Counted from the stretch's first letter, positions 51,503 through 60,654 are shown. The stretch: DNA of 64,000 nt from Propionivibrio hellwigii (GCF_041770905.1 NZ_JBEUWX010000002.1:1550001-1614000); one strand, 5' to 3'. The notes: a model not told the origin generated them from the letters alone. A program made the numbers and translations.

Positions 51503-51526
51503 AAACCGCCCCGAAGGGCGGTTTTT
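51503..51526 (-). terminator. Bidirectional Rho-independent terminator between SDR and malic enzyme genes
   Basis: Stem AAACCGCCC/GGGCGGTTT with a CGAA loop, A-run on one side and T-run on the other. It lies between convergent genes and can end both transcripts. Confidence 0.85.
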
Positions 51527-51539
51527 TGCGACCAGGCGA

Positions 51540-53177
51540 TTAACTGTAACGCGGCTGCCACATTGCATCCTGCACCGCCTGCACCCAATTATCCGTCTGC
51601 TTGGTGGCGACGCCGTCTTTCACCGCCTGTTTGGCGACGGCGACCGCGACAGTGGCGGACGAGGCGCGCAGATTATCCACCGGCGGCAACAGCGATGCGC
51701 CTACGTCTTGCGGGTTGACCTGTGAAGCGACGGCTTCGGCGGCAGCAAGCAGCATGCCGTCGGTAACGTGTTTGGCTCCAGAGACGATGACCCCCAGGCC
51801 AAGGCCAGGGTAAAGCATGGCGTTGTTGGCCTGACCGATGACGTAATTCACGCCTTTATACGGTACGGGCGGCACGGGAATGCCGACCGACAACAACGCC
51901 TTTCCGTCCGACCAGGCAATGGCGTCAGCGGGCATCACTTCGATGCGCTCGGTCGGGTTGGATAGCGGCAACAGGATGGGGCGCTCCACCCCGGCGCACA
52001 GCGCCTTGATGACGGCCTCGGTAAAGGCGCCGTGATCGGTGGACGTGCCGATAAGGATAGTCGGCTTCACCTGCTTCACCACTTCGAGCAGGCCGATTTT
52101 GCCGTCCGCTTTCTGCCAGCCGGCCACTTCGGCGGCGGGGCGGGCGTATGCCTGCTGATAGTCGGGTAGGTCGGACATATCGTCGGTAACAAGACCGTTG
52201 CGGTCGATCAGCCACACCCGTTTCTTCGCTTCTTCGCGCGAGAGGCCGTCGCGTTCCATCGCCGCGCTGATTTGATCCGCCATGCCGGTGCCCGCCGTGC
52301 CCGCGCCGTAAACGACCAACCGCTGTTCGGCGAAGGTTTGCTTAGTGACTTTCAGCCCGGAGAAGACGGCGGCCATAACGATGGCGCCCGTGCCCTGCAT
52401 ATCGTCGTTGAAAATACGGTATTTATCGCGGTTCTGTACAAGGATGCGGCGGGCATTGGACGGGCCGAAGTCTTCAAAATGCAGCAGCGCGTGCGGGAAG
52501 AGTTCCGTCGCCACTTTCAGGTATTCGGCGATCAGCGCATCGTAACGTTCGCCGCGCACGCGGGCGTGGCGATTGCCGAGGTAGGCGGGGTCATTGAGCA
52601 GCGCTTCGTTGTCGGTGCCGACATCAAGATTGACAGCGATGGTGCGCGCGGGGTGGATACCTGCCGCTGCGGTGTACACCGCCAGCTTGCCCACGGAAAT
52701 ATCCGTGCCGTTCACGCCCCAGTCGCCGATGCCGAGGATTTCTTCCGCGTCCGACACCACCAGCAAATCGACATCATCCGCGCCAAGGCCCAGCGTCGCA
52801 AACGAAGCGCGGATATTCTCCGGATGGTTCACATCCAGATACACGGCGCGCGAGCGGCGGTAATCGCGGCTCCACTGCTTGATCGCCTCACCGACGGTCG
52901 GGTCATAAACAATCGGCAGCATTTCCGCGAGATGATCGGTCAAGAGCTTGTAGTAGAGCACCTCGTTGCGGTTGTGCAGCTGGTCGAGAAAAATGTATTT
53001 CTCCATGTCATTCTCGTAGGACGCGAACTGGCGATAGGCGCGCGCCGCCTGCTGGTCGAGGGTTTCCACGGCGACGGGCAGTCGGCCGGTGAGGCCATAT
53101 TTTGCACGTTCATCGGCCGTGAACGCGGTGCCTTTGTTGGTCAGCGGGTTTTGCATGACATCGGGGGTATTACTCAT
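51540..53177 (-). CDS. NAD-dependent malic enzyme or malolactic enzyme
   Basis: 545 residues of the malic enzyme family. The opening NPLTNKGTAFTADERA is shared by MaeA-type malic and MleA/MleS malolactic enzymes. Further features: PIVYDPTVGEAI, DAEEILGIGDWGVNG, LNDPAYLGNRHARVRGE, metal-site Glu/Asp in HFEDFGPSNA and FNDDMQGTGAIV, and the NAD loop VYGAGTAGTGMADQI. The product would be pyruvate or lactate from malate; sequence reading alone does not decide. AGGAGA precedes ATG 53177. An AEC permease gene lies 35 bp upstream on the same strand, as in malate utilisation operons. Confidence 0.88.
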   Translation of the reverse strand: MSNTPDVMQNPLTNKGTAFTADERAKYGLTGRLPVAVETLDQQAARAYRQFASYENDMEKYIFLDQLHNRNEVLYYKLLTDHLAEMLPIVYDPTVGEAIKQWSRDYRRSRAVYLDVNHPENIRASFATLGLGADDVDLLVVSDAEEILGIGDWGVNGTDISVGKLAVYTAAAGIHPARTIAVNLDVGTDNEALLNDPAYLGNRHARVRGERYDALIAEYLKVATELFPHALLHFEDFGPSNARRILVQNRDKYRIFNDDMQGTGAIVMAAVFSGLKVTKQTFAEQRLVVYGAGTAGTGMADQISAAMERDGLSREEAKKRVWLIDRNGLVTDDMSDLPDYQQAYARPAAEVAGWQKADGKIGLLEVVKQVKPTILIGTSTDHGAFTEAVIKALCAGVERPILLPLSNPTERIEVMPADAIAWSDGKALLSVGIPVPPVPYKGVNYVIGQANNAMLYPGLGLGVIVSGAKHVTDGMLLAAAEAVASQVNPQDVGASLLPPVDNLRASSATVAVAVAKQAVKDGVATKQTDNWVQAVQDAMWQPRYS

Positions 53178-53212
53178 CGTTGTCTCCTATGGGGATATTG
53201 AAGGGAAAGGGT

Positions 53213-54196
53213 TTAAAGGGGCAGCCATGCCAGCAACCAATCCACCAGCGGCACTACCACCACAAAGAGCAGCGTGCTGGTGGTCACAACATTGGTGGCG
53301 AAGCGCACGTCGCCCCTGGCCTCGTTCGCCAGAATCGGCAGGACAGCCAACGCGGATACGGACGACTGCACAATCAAAGTCTTGGCCTCCGCCGCAGGCA
53401 GCGCCAGCCAACTTTTGCCAAGATAAATCAGGACGAACATCAACAGCGGCGCAAAGACAAATTTACCCAGCAGCGCGGCGATGGTATCGCGGTCGAAGCG
53501 GATGCTTGCCAGCCCCGCATCGCACAAGGTGATTCCGATATAGAGAAGCGAAAGCGGCGTTACCGTCGCGCCGATATAGCCGAGCGCGGCATGGGCGAAC
53601 GACGGCACCGGAATATCGGCCAGCAGGAAGACCATCGCCAGCAAAAAGCCCAAGAGCGGCGCGGGCAATAGTTTTTTCCAGTCAAATTTTTTCTGCGGTG
53701 CGGCGGATTGTCCGGGCAGCGGGTCTCGGGCAATCAGAAAGACCCCGAACGCCCAGGTCGAGACCGTATTCAACACGTAATAGACCAGAAAATACGGCAT
53801 GGCCACATCGCCGAACAGCGCCACATTGAGCGGCAGGCCGATAAAAATCGTATTGGCATTAACGATGGTGTTGATAAATACCCCACGCCGCCCCGGACGC
53901 ACCTTCAATACCTTCACCATCAGCCAGGCCATCGGATAACCCAACAAAAGCGATACCACACCATATATCAGTCCGTCCGATAATGCGGCGAGCTGGTCGC
54001 GGTGAAGATACGTCAGCACCGACACGAAAATCGATGCCGGTAGCGCAATATTCATAATCAGCCGCGAGATGTTGGCAGCGAACGTATCGGCAAACCAGCC
54101 GCGCTGTCGCAACACGAAACCCAGCGCAATCAGCAACACGACGGACAGGACACTTTCCACAGCGGTGAGGAAGATCATGGGTGGCGCCTCGGCCAT
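53213..54196 (-). CDS. AEC-family permease, probable malate transporter
   Basis: 327 residues with about ten hydrophobic helices in two halves, typical of the auxin efflux carrier/MleP-MdcF family. Motifs include LIMNIALPASIFVSVLTYL and NANTIFIGLPLNVALFG in the first half and GITLCDAGLASI in the second. It is followed 35 bp later by the malic/malolactic enzyme gene, so malate uptake is the natural reading. The start may instead be the Met at 54178, since neither candidate has a strong ribosome site. Confidence 0.82.
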   Translation of the reverse strand: MAEAPPMIFLTAVESVLSVVLLIALGFVLRQRGWFADTFAANISRLIMNIALPASIFVSVLTYLHRDQLAALSDGLIYGVVSLLLGYPMAWLMVKVLKVRPGRRGVFINTIVNANTIFIGLPLNVALFGDVAMPYFLVYYVLNTVSTWAFGVFLIARDPLPGQSAAPQKKFDWKKLLPAPLLGFLLAMVFLLADIPVPSFAHAALGYIGATVTPLSLLYIGITLCDAGLASIRFDRDTIAALLGKFVFAPLLMFVLIYLGKSWLALPAAEAKTLIVQSSVSALAVLPILANEARGDVRFATNVVTTSTLLFVVVVPLVDWLLAWLPL

Positions 54197-54371
54197 AACC
54201 GGCGGAAGAAGAAAGGAAAATCACAATACAGGCGGTAACAGGACAGCCCGCGTCGTCGCATTGTACGTCCACTATCCAAACTATGAAGATGATTTACCGC
54301 ATCGAAAACTTCTTAACCACTCCGTCAAAAGGTCGGGCATTCAGCCTACAAGAGCCAAAAGAAACAGAGAA

Positions 54372-54591
54372 ATGAACCTAAATCATAGCGACATTGCTAA
54401 ACGCATCGGCAGCGCCATTGTCAAATGCCGCCAGCAAAGTAGGCCTATGCAGGAACAGGTGGCGATGCTGTACATCGGCAAAGCACGAAGCCGCTTTGCG
54501 CATGAAATACGGCCTGTTTACGCTCAACGTCGTACGCCTGCTCGAACAGGCAGTCAGGGGGGAATGCCCTATAAGCAGCGTCGAATCATAA
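54372..54591 (+). pseudogene. Broken XRE-type transcriptional regulator
   Basis: The first frame reads DIAKRIGSAIVKCRQQSRPM then QEQVAMLYIGKARSRF, which resembles an HTH_3 domain (R-x-x-R-x-x-T-Q-E-Q-V-A-x-x-L-G). A frameshift near 54500 moves the sequence to a frame reading MKYGLFTLNVVRLLEQA, like the end of such a small regulator. Gaps relative to the HTH consensus and the shift make it non-functional. Confidence 0.6.
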
Positions 54592-54601
54592 CCATTCCAG
54601 G

Positions 54602-54642
54602 AATTAAGCTGAGAAGACGGCGCATCGAAAACAGTACAGATA
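54602..54642. repeat. 41-nt motif, copy A
   Basis: AATTAAGCTGAGA, then AGACGGCGCATCGAAAACAG and TACAGATA. It resembles 59402-59445 at roughly 34 of 41 aligned positions with one 3-nt gap. Both copies follow decayed coding sequence. Confidence 0.6.
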
Positions 54643-54726
54643 GTTCGGCAAAACGAGCCAACGCGGTACCAATCCTATTTGGAACGACTATACAATCCGC
54701 CATTCATCCATAATTCATCCTCCCCC

Positions 54727-55719
54727 ATGTCGCAACACGCCTTCATGATGCAGCGCATCGTTAGATTATGGCTGCCGCTTGCCGTCGCCTTGCTCGGCAT
54801 CGCCTGGTTCTCGCAATGGCGTTATGACCCCAACAAAGAAGCGAAAGCGGGACTGGAACGCCTCAACCGCTGGCGGATGCAGGCAGGAGTGCAGGAATTG
54901 CGCCCCAACCCTGCGCTGGCCAAAGCGGCGCAGAATCACGCCGCCTACCTCGGCAAGGACGCACACGGCCACAGCGAAAACAACCGCCGCAACCCGTACT
55001 ACACCGGCGCTGACCCGCAGACGCGCGCCACCGCCGCCGGTTACCCCGCTCCGGTGGTAGAAAACCTCACTGCCGGCAACTTTGCGCGCAGCGGCATCCG
55101 CAGCACCGACGGCCTGATGACCGCCCTTTATCACCGCCTCACCCTGCTCAACCCCGACCATGACGAAGCGGGCGCCGCCTGGGTGCGCGGCCGCCATGCT
55201 GCCTTCGTCATCGTGCAGGGCAGCCGCCGCGAACGCGAGCTGTGCGCGCAGGCGGGCAATCAAGCGAGCAAGCGCTACGTCCTCACCATGGAATGCAACG
55301 GCCAGGCGGTAAAAATTCCGTTGGATACCGTGCCACACCGCTACATCGGCGCAGTCAAATACCCCGCCGGCGGCAACATCGAGCCTGCCTACGACGGCAA
55401 GGAAATCCCCAACCCCATGCCCGGCAAGAAAGCCGTCGGCAACCCGGTCAGCATCGCCTTTTACGGCACGACGGCCCCCGTGGAAATGCGCGCCTTCACC
55501 CTGCGTTCCAACAAAGGCGAAATCCGCAACCCGACCATCCTCACCGCCACCAATGACCGAAACCGCCTGATGCAGGCAAACGAATTTGCCCTGTTCGCCC
55601 CTGCCCCGCTTGATTACGACACCGAATACACCGCCGAATTTCGCTACACCCAGGGTGGCAAGGAACAAACGGAACGCTGGACCTTCCGCACCCGCAAGCG
55701 CAGAACCTTTGAGTGGTAA
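54727..55719 (+). CDS. CAP (SCP/PR1-like) domain protein, membrane-anchored or exported
   Basis: 330 residues. An N-terminal hydrophobic helix (about residues 15-30, LPLAVALLGIAWF) acts as signal anchor. The CAP domain spans about 40-165: LERLNRWRMQAGVQELRPNP, AQNHAAYLGKDAHGHSE with the cavity His, and LYHRLTLLNPDHDEAGAAW. The C-terminal half looks like a beta-sandwich domain (ERWTFRTRKRRTFEW at the end). Bacterial proteins of this build are exported and of unknown function. ATG 54727 is preferred to an in-frame ATG 48 bp upstream, since the hydrophobic segment then sits near the N-terminus. Confidence 0.78.
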   Translation: MSQHAFMMQRIVRLWLPLAVALLGIAWFSQWRYDPNKEAKAGLERLNRWRMQAGVQELRPNPALAKAAQNHAAYLGKDAHGHSENNRRNPYYTGADPQTRATAAGYPAPVVENLTAGNFARSGIRSTDGLMTALYHRLTLLNPDHDEAGAAWVRGRHAAFVIVQGSRRERELCAQAGNQASKRYVLTMECNGQAVKIPLDTVPHRYIGAVKYPAGGNIEPAYDGKEIPNPMPGKKAVGNPVSIAFYGTTAPVEMRAFTLRSNKGEIRNPTILTATNDRNRLMQANEFALFAPAPLDYDTEYTAEFRYTQGGKEQTERWTFRTRKRRTFEW

Positions 55720-55986
55720 TAGGGCGTCGAGATAGGCTGTCAATTTATAGCGCAGCGATAAATGGAGCCGGGTCGTAAGGTGGGCCTTGGCTACCATCTA
55801 AATCATATAAATGGGAAGCTAAAGCCCGCCCGACATTGCTGAGACAGCGGCGCGCCGCAGACGGTATTGGAATACGGCACGGGTTTCCCATAAAAATCGC
55901 TACACGGCTTTATGAGTACCCGCTCAGGCGCGCCAACACACTCAGACTATTTTCTGGGACGTGTACCAAACCGCAAGGAGACACTC

Positions 55987-56958
55987 ATGAACGTCAACGA
56001 CACCGTTTTCCGCCAACTGGTCACAGCCGCCACCCGGGCACCGTCCGGACACAACAGCCAGCCCTGGCGTTTCTATGCCACCACCGATGGTATCACCATC
56101 CTACCCGACCCGGCGCGGACACTGCCCGCCGTCGATGGCGACCAGCGCGAACTCCTCATCAGCCTCGGCTGCGCGCTGGAAAACCTCTGTCTGCACGCCA
56201 CCACCCTGCACTACGCCGGCACAGCCACCATCGGCACCGACGGTCGCATTGACGTACATCTGCGTGCGGATGATACCCTGCCTGCCGACCCGCTCGCTGC
56301 CAGTATCACACGCCGCCAGACCAACCGCGCGACCTGCGACGGGCGAATGGTGCCGGATGACGTTCTGCAAATCCTGCTGGCGGAAGCAACCGCGAACATC
56401 CACATCCATGCCTTCGCCCGCGACACGCCGGCCTTCACCCAACTGGGCGATGCTATCCGCCGGGGTAACGACGTACAGATGAACGACCCCGCCTTCAAAA
56501 ACGAACTGCTGAGATGGATACGTTACAACCGGAAACACAGCGAGGCGCACAACGACGGCATCAGCAATGCCGTGCTGGGCGCGCCCAACCTGCCACGCTG
56601 GCTGGCGAAAATCATCGTCAAAAGCATGATGAACGGCAAAATCCAGAACAAAACCGACGCCAAACATCTCGCCGCCGCCTCTCACATGCTCCTTATCAGC
56701 AGCGACAGCGATGACAACGCCGCCCGCATCGCTACCGGCCGCGTCCTGCAACGCCTGCTATTGCGCCTGAGCGCTGCGAACCTCGCCTGCGCCTTTCTCA
56801 ACCAGCCCTGCGAAGTGGTAGCCATCCGTGCCGAACTGCGCGGAACGCTGCCCATCGGCCACGCCTATCCGCAGATCCTGCTGCGCATCGGCTATGCCGC
56901 TGCACAACCCTACTCGCTCCGCCGCCCTATTGACGAAGTGATTGTGTCCGAGGCTTGA
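55987..56958 (+). CDS. Acg-like FMN-binding nitroreductase family protein
   Basis: 323 residues. The N-terminal ATRAPSGHNSQPWRFY (about 13-28) is the phosphate/FMN-binding signature of nitroreductases in the Acg subgroup. RRQTNRATCDGR in the middle and the C-terminal PQILLRIGYAAAQPYSLRR fit the same family. The long chain compared with ~200-residue NfsB-type enzymes also fits Acg. Some Acg-type proteins sequester flavin rather than catalyse. AAGGAG lies 6 bp before ATG 55987, so the in-frame ATG at 55912 is not used. Confidence 0.8.
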   Translation: MNVNDTVFRQLVTAATRAPSGHNSQPWRFYATTDGITILPDPARTLPAVDGDQRELLISLGCALENLCLHATTLHYAGTATIGTDGRIDVHLRADDTLPADPLAASITRRQTNRATCDGRMVPDDVLQILLAEATANIHIHAFARDTPAFTQLGDAIRRGNDVQMNDPAFKNELLRWIRYNRKHSEAHNDGISNAVLGAPNLPRWLAKIIVKSMMNGKIQNKTDAKHLAAASHMLLISSDSDDNAARIATGRVLQRLLLRLSAANLACAFLNQPCEVVAIRAELRGTLPIGHAYPQILLRIGYAAAQPYSLRRPIDEVIVSEA

Positions 56959-57112
56959 ACCAACCTACCACCGGGAAAAACCGCCACTTCCGTTAGATAA
57001 AAATACCTGCTTATCATAAACTACAGCCGCGTAAAATAAACGAATCTTCTCGTGCAGCCTTCACCGCCTAACCATCACCAACTCCCTATCAATCACCCAC
57101 AGAAAGTACGCC

Positions 57113-58990
57113 GTGGCACAAATTCTCACCCCTCTGAAAAAAAGCAAAATGACCGTCGGCGAATGGCGCTTTGCTAGCCTGCTGCGCGACTACCTCGATG
57201 ATGGTTACCTTGTTTGGTATAACGTCCCCAGCAATGGCGAACATCGCCGCTACCCGGATTTCCTCATTTTTCACCCCAGTCACGGCTTGTGGTGTTTGGA
57301 AATCAAGGACTGGCATATGGGCAACATCAAAACCATAAACAAAAATAGCGTAATCCTGAAAATCGGCGATGACCAACTCACCACAACCGCCAACCCCATT
57401 GAGCAGGCGCGTGACTGCTGTTTCCCCGTCATTGATCACATGAAAAAAGACAGCCTGCTGTGCCAAGCAGACGGCAAATATCAAGGCAAGCTGCGCTTCC
57501 CCTGGGGTTTCGGTGCGGTGATGTGCAACTGGCAGCGCAGTCGCATCAGCGAAGCTGCGCGGGAACTTCTGGGAGACTGCTTCCCGCCGCGCCTCACCTG
57601 GTACAAAGAAGACATCCTCGAAGGCGTCCTCAGCCGACACGAATTTCTTGCCAAACTGCACGGCATGCTGCCATACAAATTCCCGGTAAAACTCAGTGAC
57701 GAACAATGCCGCCGCGTGCGTGCGCACATCTACCCTGAATACATCGCCAACGCCCAGGAAGAACTCTTCAAAGCCGACCCCGACCGCGTCGAAACCATTA
57801 AAATCATGGACAAAGCCCAGGAACGCCTTGCGCGCGAACTCGGCGACGGCCACCGTGTCATCCACGGTGTCGCTGGCTCGGGTAAGACCATCATCCTGCA
57901 ACACCGTGTACGTCAACTCGCTAAAGCCCACCCCCAAAAACCCATTCTTGTTATCTGCTACAACATCCTGCTGGCCAGCCTGCTTAAAGCCCGTTTAGAC
58001 GATGTGGCAAATATCGAAGTCTGCCATTTCCATGACTGGTGCGCGCAGATGAAAACGCAGTACGACATCAAAATCCCGCGCAGCAGCAACTACGCCGATA
58101 AACTGGCTGAAACCATCTGTGCTGCTGTGATTGACGGCAAAATCCCGGGAGGGCAATACCATGCCGTGCTGATTGACGAAGGGCACGACTTCGCCGAAGA
58201 GTGGCTGCGCGCGCTCGCCAAGATGCCGGAAGGCGCAGATGCCAAAGAACAACGACTACTGCTGCTCTACGACGACGCGCAAACCCTCTATGCTGATCGC
58301 CACAGCATCGACTTCTCGCTCACTTCCGTCGGCATCCAGGCACAAGGACGCACCCGCATCCTGCGTGTGAACTACCGCAACAGTGAAGAAATCTGCCACT
58401 ACGCCAATGACTTTAAACACCGCTTTATGACCGATACCCCCATCAGCAGCGAAGAAACCGGCGAAGAAGACGAGGAAAACGAAAACACCGCAGAAAATGA
58501 AGCGCAGCCCATTCCCATCATTGCCGTCGAAAGTGGCGGCGGCAATAGCGGCATCGCGCCTGAATACCGGCAAACCGCCAACCGCAGCGAAGAAATCCGC
58601 ACCATCACCGACGCCATCCGCGCCTGGCACGCAGCGGGCACGCCCTACGGCGACATTGCCGTCCTCTATTACAAAAAAGACCAGTGCAGAGAACTTGGTA
58701 CGGCGCTACAACAGGCAGGCATCCCGCTGCAAAATCCCATTAGCAGCGACGAACGCAAACATTACCGCCCTGACCCAGACAAAATTCTGGTCTGTACCAT
58801 TCACAGTAGCAAAGGCGGCGAATTCCCATGCGTCATCATCAGCGGCGTGGACACCCTGCATGACGATAGCGAAGAACAGCGCCAGAAAAACGCCCGCCTG
58901 CTCTACGTTGGCATGACCCGCGCGCAAAACCACCTGCTGCTGACCGCCGCTGGCGAGAACACCTACACCCGCTTACTAGAACAACGATAA
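57113..58990 (+). CDS. NERD nuclease-domain UvrD/Rep-like helicase
   Basis: 625 residues, GTG start. A NERD domain (about 15-135) contains RRYPDFLIFHPSHGLWCLEIK, the PD-(D/E)xK-type core with Asp and the EIK catalytic pair. The helicase core follows: Walker A GVAGSGKT (near 253), Walker B VLIDEGHDF, motif III-like LLLLYDDAQTLY, motif IV/V VCTIHSSKGGEFPCVI and motif VI LLYVGMTRAQNHLLL. NERD-helicases occur in accessory regions and have been suggested to act in DNA repair or defence. Here no partner gene is obvious. A hairpin terminator follows. Confidence 0.88.
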   Translation: MAQILTPLKKSKMTVGEWRFASLLRDYLDDGYLVWYNVPSNGEHRRYPDFLIFHPSHGLWCLEIKDWHMGNIKTINKNSVILKIGDDQLTTTANPIEQARDCCFPVIDHMKKDSLLCQADGKYQGKLRFPWGFGAVMCNWQRSRISEAARELLGDCFPPRLTWYKEDILEGVLSRHEFLAKLHGMLPYKFPVKLSDEQCRRVRAHIYPEYIANAQEELFKADPDRVETIKIMDKAQERLARELGDGHRVIHGVAGSGKTIILQHRVRQLAKAHPQKPILVICYNILLASLLKARLDDVANIEVCHFHDWCAQMKTQYDIKIPRSSNYADKLAETICAAVIDGKIPGGQYHAVLIDEGHDFAEEWLRALAKMPEGADAKEQRLLLLYDDAQTLYADRHSIDFSLTSVGIQAQGRTRILRVNYRNSEEICHYANDFKHRFMTDTPISSEETGEEDEENENTAENEAQPIPIIAVESGGGNSGIAPEYRQTANRSEEIRTITDAIRAWHAAGTPYGDIAVLYYKKDQCRELGTALQQAGIPLQNPISSDERKHYRPDPDKILVCTIHSSKGGEFPCVIISGVDTLHDDSEEQRQKNARLLYVGMTRAQNHLLLTAAGENTYTRLLEQR

Positions 58991-59003
58991 ATCATCTGCG
59001 CCA

Positions 59004-59027
59004 AAACCATGCACACCCGCATGGTTT
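59004..59027 (+). terminator. Hairpin terminator after the NERD-helicase gene
   Basis: Perfect 9-bp stem AAACCATGC/GCATGGTTT, loop of 6; only a short T-run follows, so termination may be partial. Confidence 0.55.
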
Positions 59028-59143
59028 CATCCCGATGCCCGAAAGAAACGCTATCGTCTCCTGCGAAATTACATGACCACTTACAACCACGGCGCCCACG
59101 CTCTGCCCGATTGTTAAGGCTGCGACACCGCCCTGCTTGGTGA

Positions 59144-59401
59144 CACTACCGCCTGAGCGCATACCAATACGACAAAGACGGGGGCGAGCCGTTAAGCGAC
59201 AGGGAACTGTCCTACATCGTAGCCAACTGCAAAGGCCGCCTGTTCTACCGCGCCTGGGGCAAAACCCGGCCTATACCGCTGAAAATCTGGCTATGCGGGG
59301 CGATAAAAAATGCGCAGAGGGGAATCGCGTGCAAGCCGGGGCTGCCCAACCGCTTCGATGCCGCCCACCGCCTGCGCGAATTGCCGCAGCTACCGCTGTA
59401 A
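59144..59401 (+). pseudogene. Start-less coding fragment of unknown family
   Basis: An 85-codon frame with no start codon reads SAYQYDKDGGEPLSDRELSY and later CKGRLFYRAWGKTRP, ending LRELPQLPL before TAA. Composition looks coding, but no family is recognised and the 5' part appears lost. The repeated 41-nt motif follows immediately. Confidence 0.3.
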
Positions 59402-59445
59402 AATTAAGCCGAAAGAAAGACGGCACGTCGAAGACAGTACAGGTA
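59402..59445. repeat. 41-44-nt motif, copy B
   Basis: AATTAAGCCGAAAGAAAGAC, then GGCACGTCGAAGACAGTACA and GGTA. Partner of copy A at 54602-54642; it lies directly before the hydrolase start. Confidence 0.6.
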
Positions 59446-59451
59446 ATGCGA

Positions 59452-60054
59452 ATGAAAAATGCAGTGATCTACATACATGGTCAAGGTGGAAATGCGAAAG
59501 AAGCCGAACACTATAAAAAATTCTTTAGCGATGAATATGACATTATCGGGTTTGATTACAAATCGGAATTTCCCTGGGATGCCAAAGAGGAATTTTCCAA
59601 ATTCTTTGTTTCCATCGCCCCGCGATATAACAAGATTTTTTTGATAGCAAATAGTATTGGTGCTTATTACGCCATGCTGTCACTGGCGGATAGCCCTATT
59701 GAGAAAGCGATGTTCATCTCTCCTATCGTTGACATGGAGAAATTGATTTTGAACATGCTGGCCCGCTCAAACGTAACAGAAGAAGAACTGCATAAAGAAA
59801 AAGTAATCGAAACATCCTTTGGAGAATCTTTATCCTGGGAATATCTTTCTTATGTGAGAAATCATCCGATAATTTGGCATATACCGACCCATATTCTTTA
59901 CGCAGAGAAAGACACGATGACTTCATTGGAAACCATAACGGATTTTGCCAATAAAATTGGCGCGAATCTGACCGTGATGAAGAATGGCGAACATTGGTTT
60001 CATACAGAGGAGCAAATGATTTCCCTGGATAATTGGTTTAAGGAATTTATATAA
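59452..60054 (+). CDS. Alpha/beta hydrolase
   Basis: 200 residues, markedly AT-richer than its neighbours, which suggests transfer. The oxyanion-region motif YIHGQGG is at about 7-13, the nucleophile Ser in ANSIGAYYAM (G-x-S-x-G variant NSIG) near 70, a candidate catalytic Asp in YAEKDTMTS and the catalytic His in KNGEHWFH. Small RBBP9/YdeN-like or carboxylesterase-type hydrolases look like this; substrate unknown. ATG 59452 (or 59446) is used because upstream in-frame sequence is unrelated, Arg-rich and belongs to the decayed region. Confidence 0.75.
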   Translation: MKNAVIYIHGQGGNAKEAEHYKKFFSDEYDIIGFDYKSEFPWDAKEEFSKFFVSIAPRYNKIFLIANSIGAYYAMLSLADSPIEKAMFISPIVDMEKLILNMLARSNVTEEELHKEKVIETSFGESLSWEYLSYVRNHPIIWHIPTHILYAEKDTMTSLETITDFANKIGANLTVMKNGEHWFHTEEQMISLDNWFKEFI

Positions 60055-60144
60055 CCAGTTCTGATACCTGCGCTATTTCTTTCAGACAATTTTCCTCAAA
60101 CAAGGAAACTTAGAATCCCCCCATCCTCTCAACGCCATTCCCCC

Positions 60145-60654
60145 GTTAACAGCAAAATCTTTGCGGAAATCCACGTCATCGTCGGCGAAAACGCGCTGAA
60201 AATCGCTGAGCTATCGGGAGCGTTCCGCACGCAGGCGCAAATCCGCGCTGTGCTTGCCGACTTCAAAAACGATACCCCAAACTATTTGCACGTTAACCTG
60301 CTGTTTTACAGCCGCTGCGGCAGGCATATCCGCATCAATCGCGGCGTGTTTAACAATTCGAGCGCAATGTTTACCGATTTGGGCGGCATCACGCTGGAAG
60401 AAGATGTTTTGATTGCCCCGCGCATGAGCGTCCTGACCGTGGGCCACCCCGAGAACCCCGCACAACAGCGCGGCTTAACGTTCATCATCAAAAAGAACAC
60501 ATGGATAGATGCAGGCGTAATCATATTGCCGAACGCTACCGTCGGCGAAAATGCAATCGTCGCGGCAGGCGCAGTGGTCAACAAAGACGTGCCGGCGAAT
60601 ACGCTAGTTAGTAGCGTGCCCGCCAAGGTGTTGAAAACAATTGACGACGTTTGA
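60145..60654 (+). pseudogene. Left-handed beta-helix sugar O-acetyltransferase lacking a start codon
   Basis: The frame from about 60145 reads AEIHVIVGENALKIAELSGA and FRTQAQIRAVLADF, the usual N-terminus of maltose/galactoside O-acetyltransferase-like proteins. It continues through the hexapeptide repeats (FTDLGGITLEEDVLIAPRMS, ATVGENAIVAAGAVVNKDVP, SVPAKVLKTI). However, from the preceding stop (60052) to 60249 there is no ATG, GTG or TTG in frame except GTG within RAVLADF. The catalytic His region VLTVGHPENP is intact. Either the start has been lost or a shortened protein starts at 60250 (TTG/ATG region). Confidence 0.65.

Larger units (their letters stand above)
54197..54726. other. Region with decayed regulator and a repeated 41-nt motif
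   Basis: 530 bp between the AEC permease and CAP-domain genes. It holds a broken XRE regulator (54372-54591) and one copy of a repeated motif (54602-54642). The rest has no supported gene. Confidence 0.5.
58991..59451. other. Region with decayed frame upstream of the hydrolase
   Basis: 461 bp. After the terminator at 59004-59027, a start-less frame at 59144-59401 and one copy of the repeated motif (59402-59445) occupy it. No intact gene is seen. Confidence 0.45.

Noticed and set aside
59137..59451. N-terminal extension of the alpha/beta hydrolase
   Set aside because: Arg-rich out-of-character sequence; a different frame of the same stretch looks like a decayed gene, and the hydrolase fold begins at 59452.
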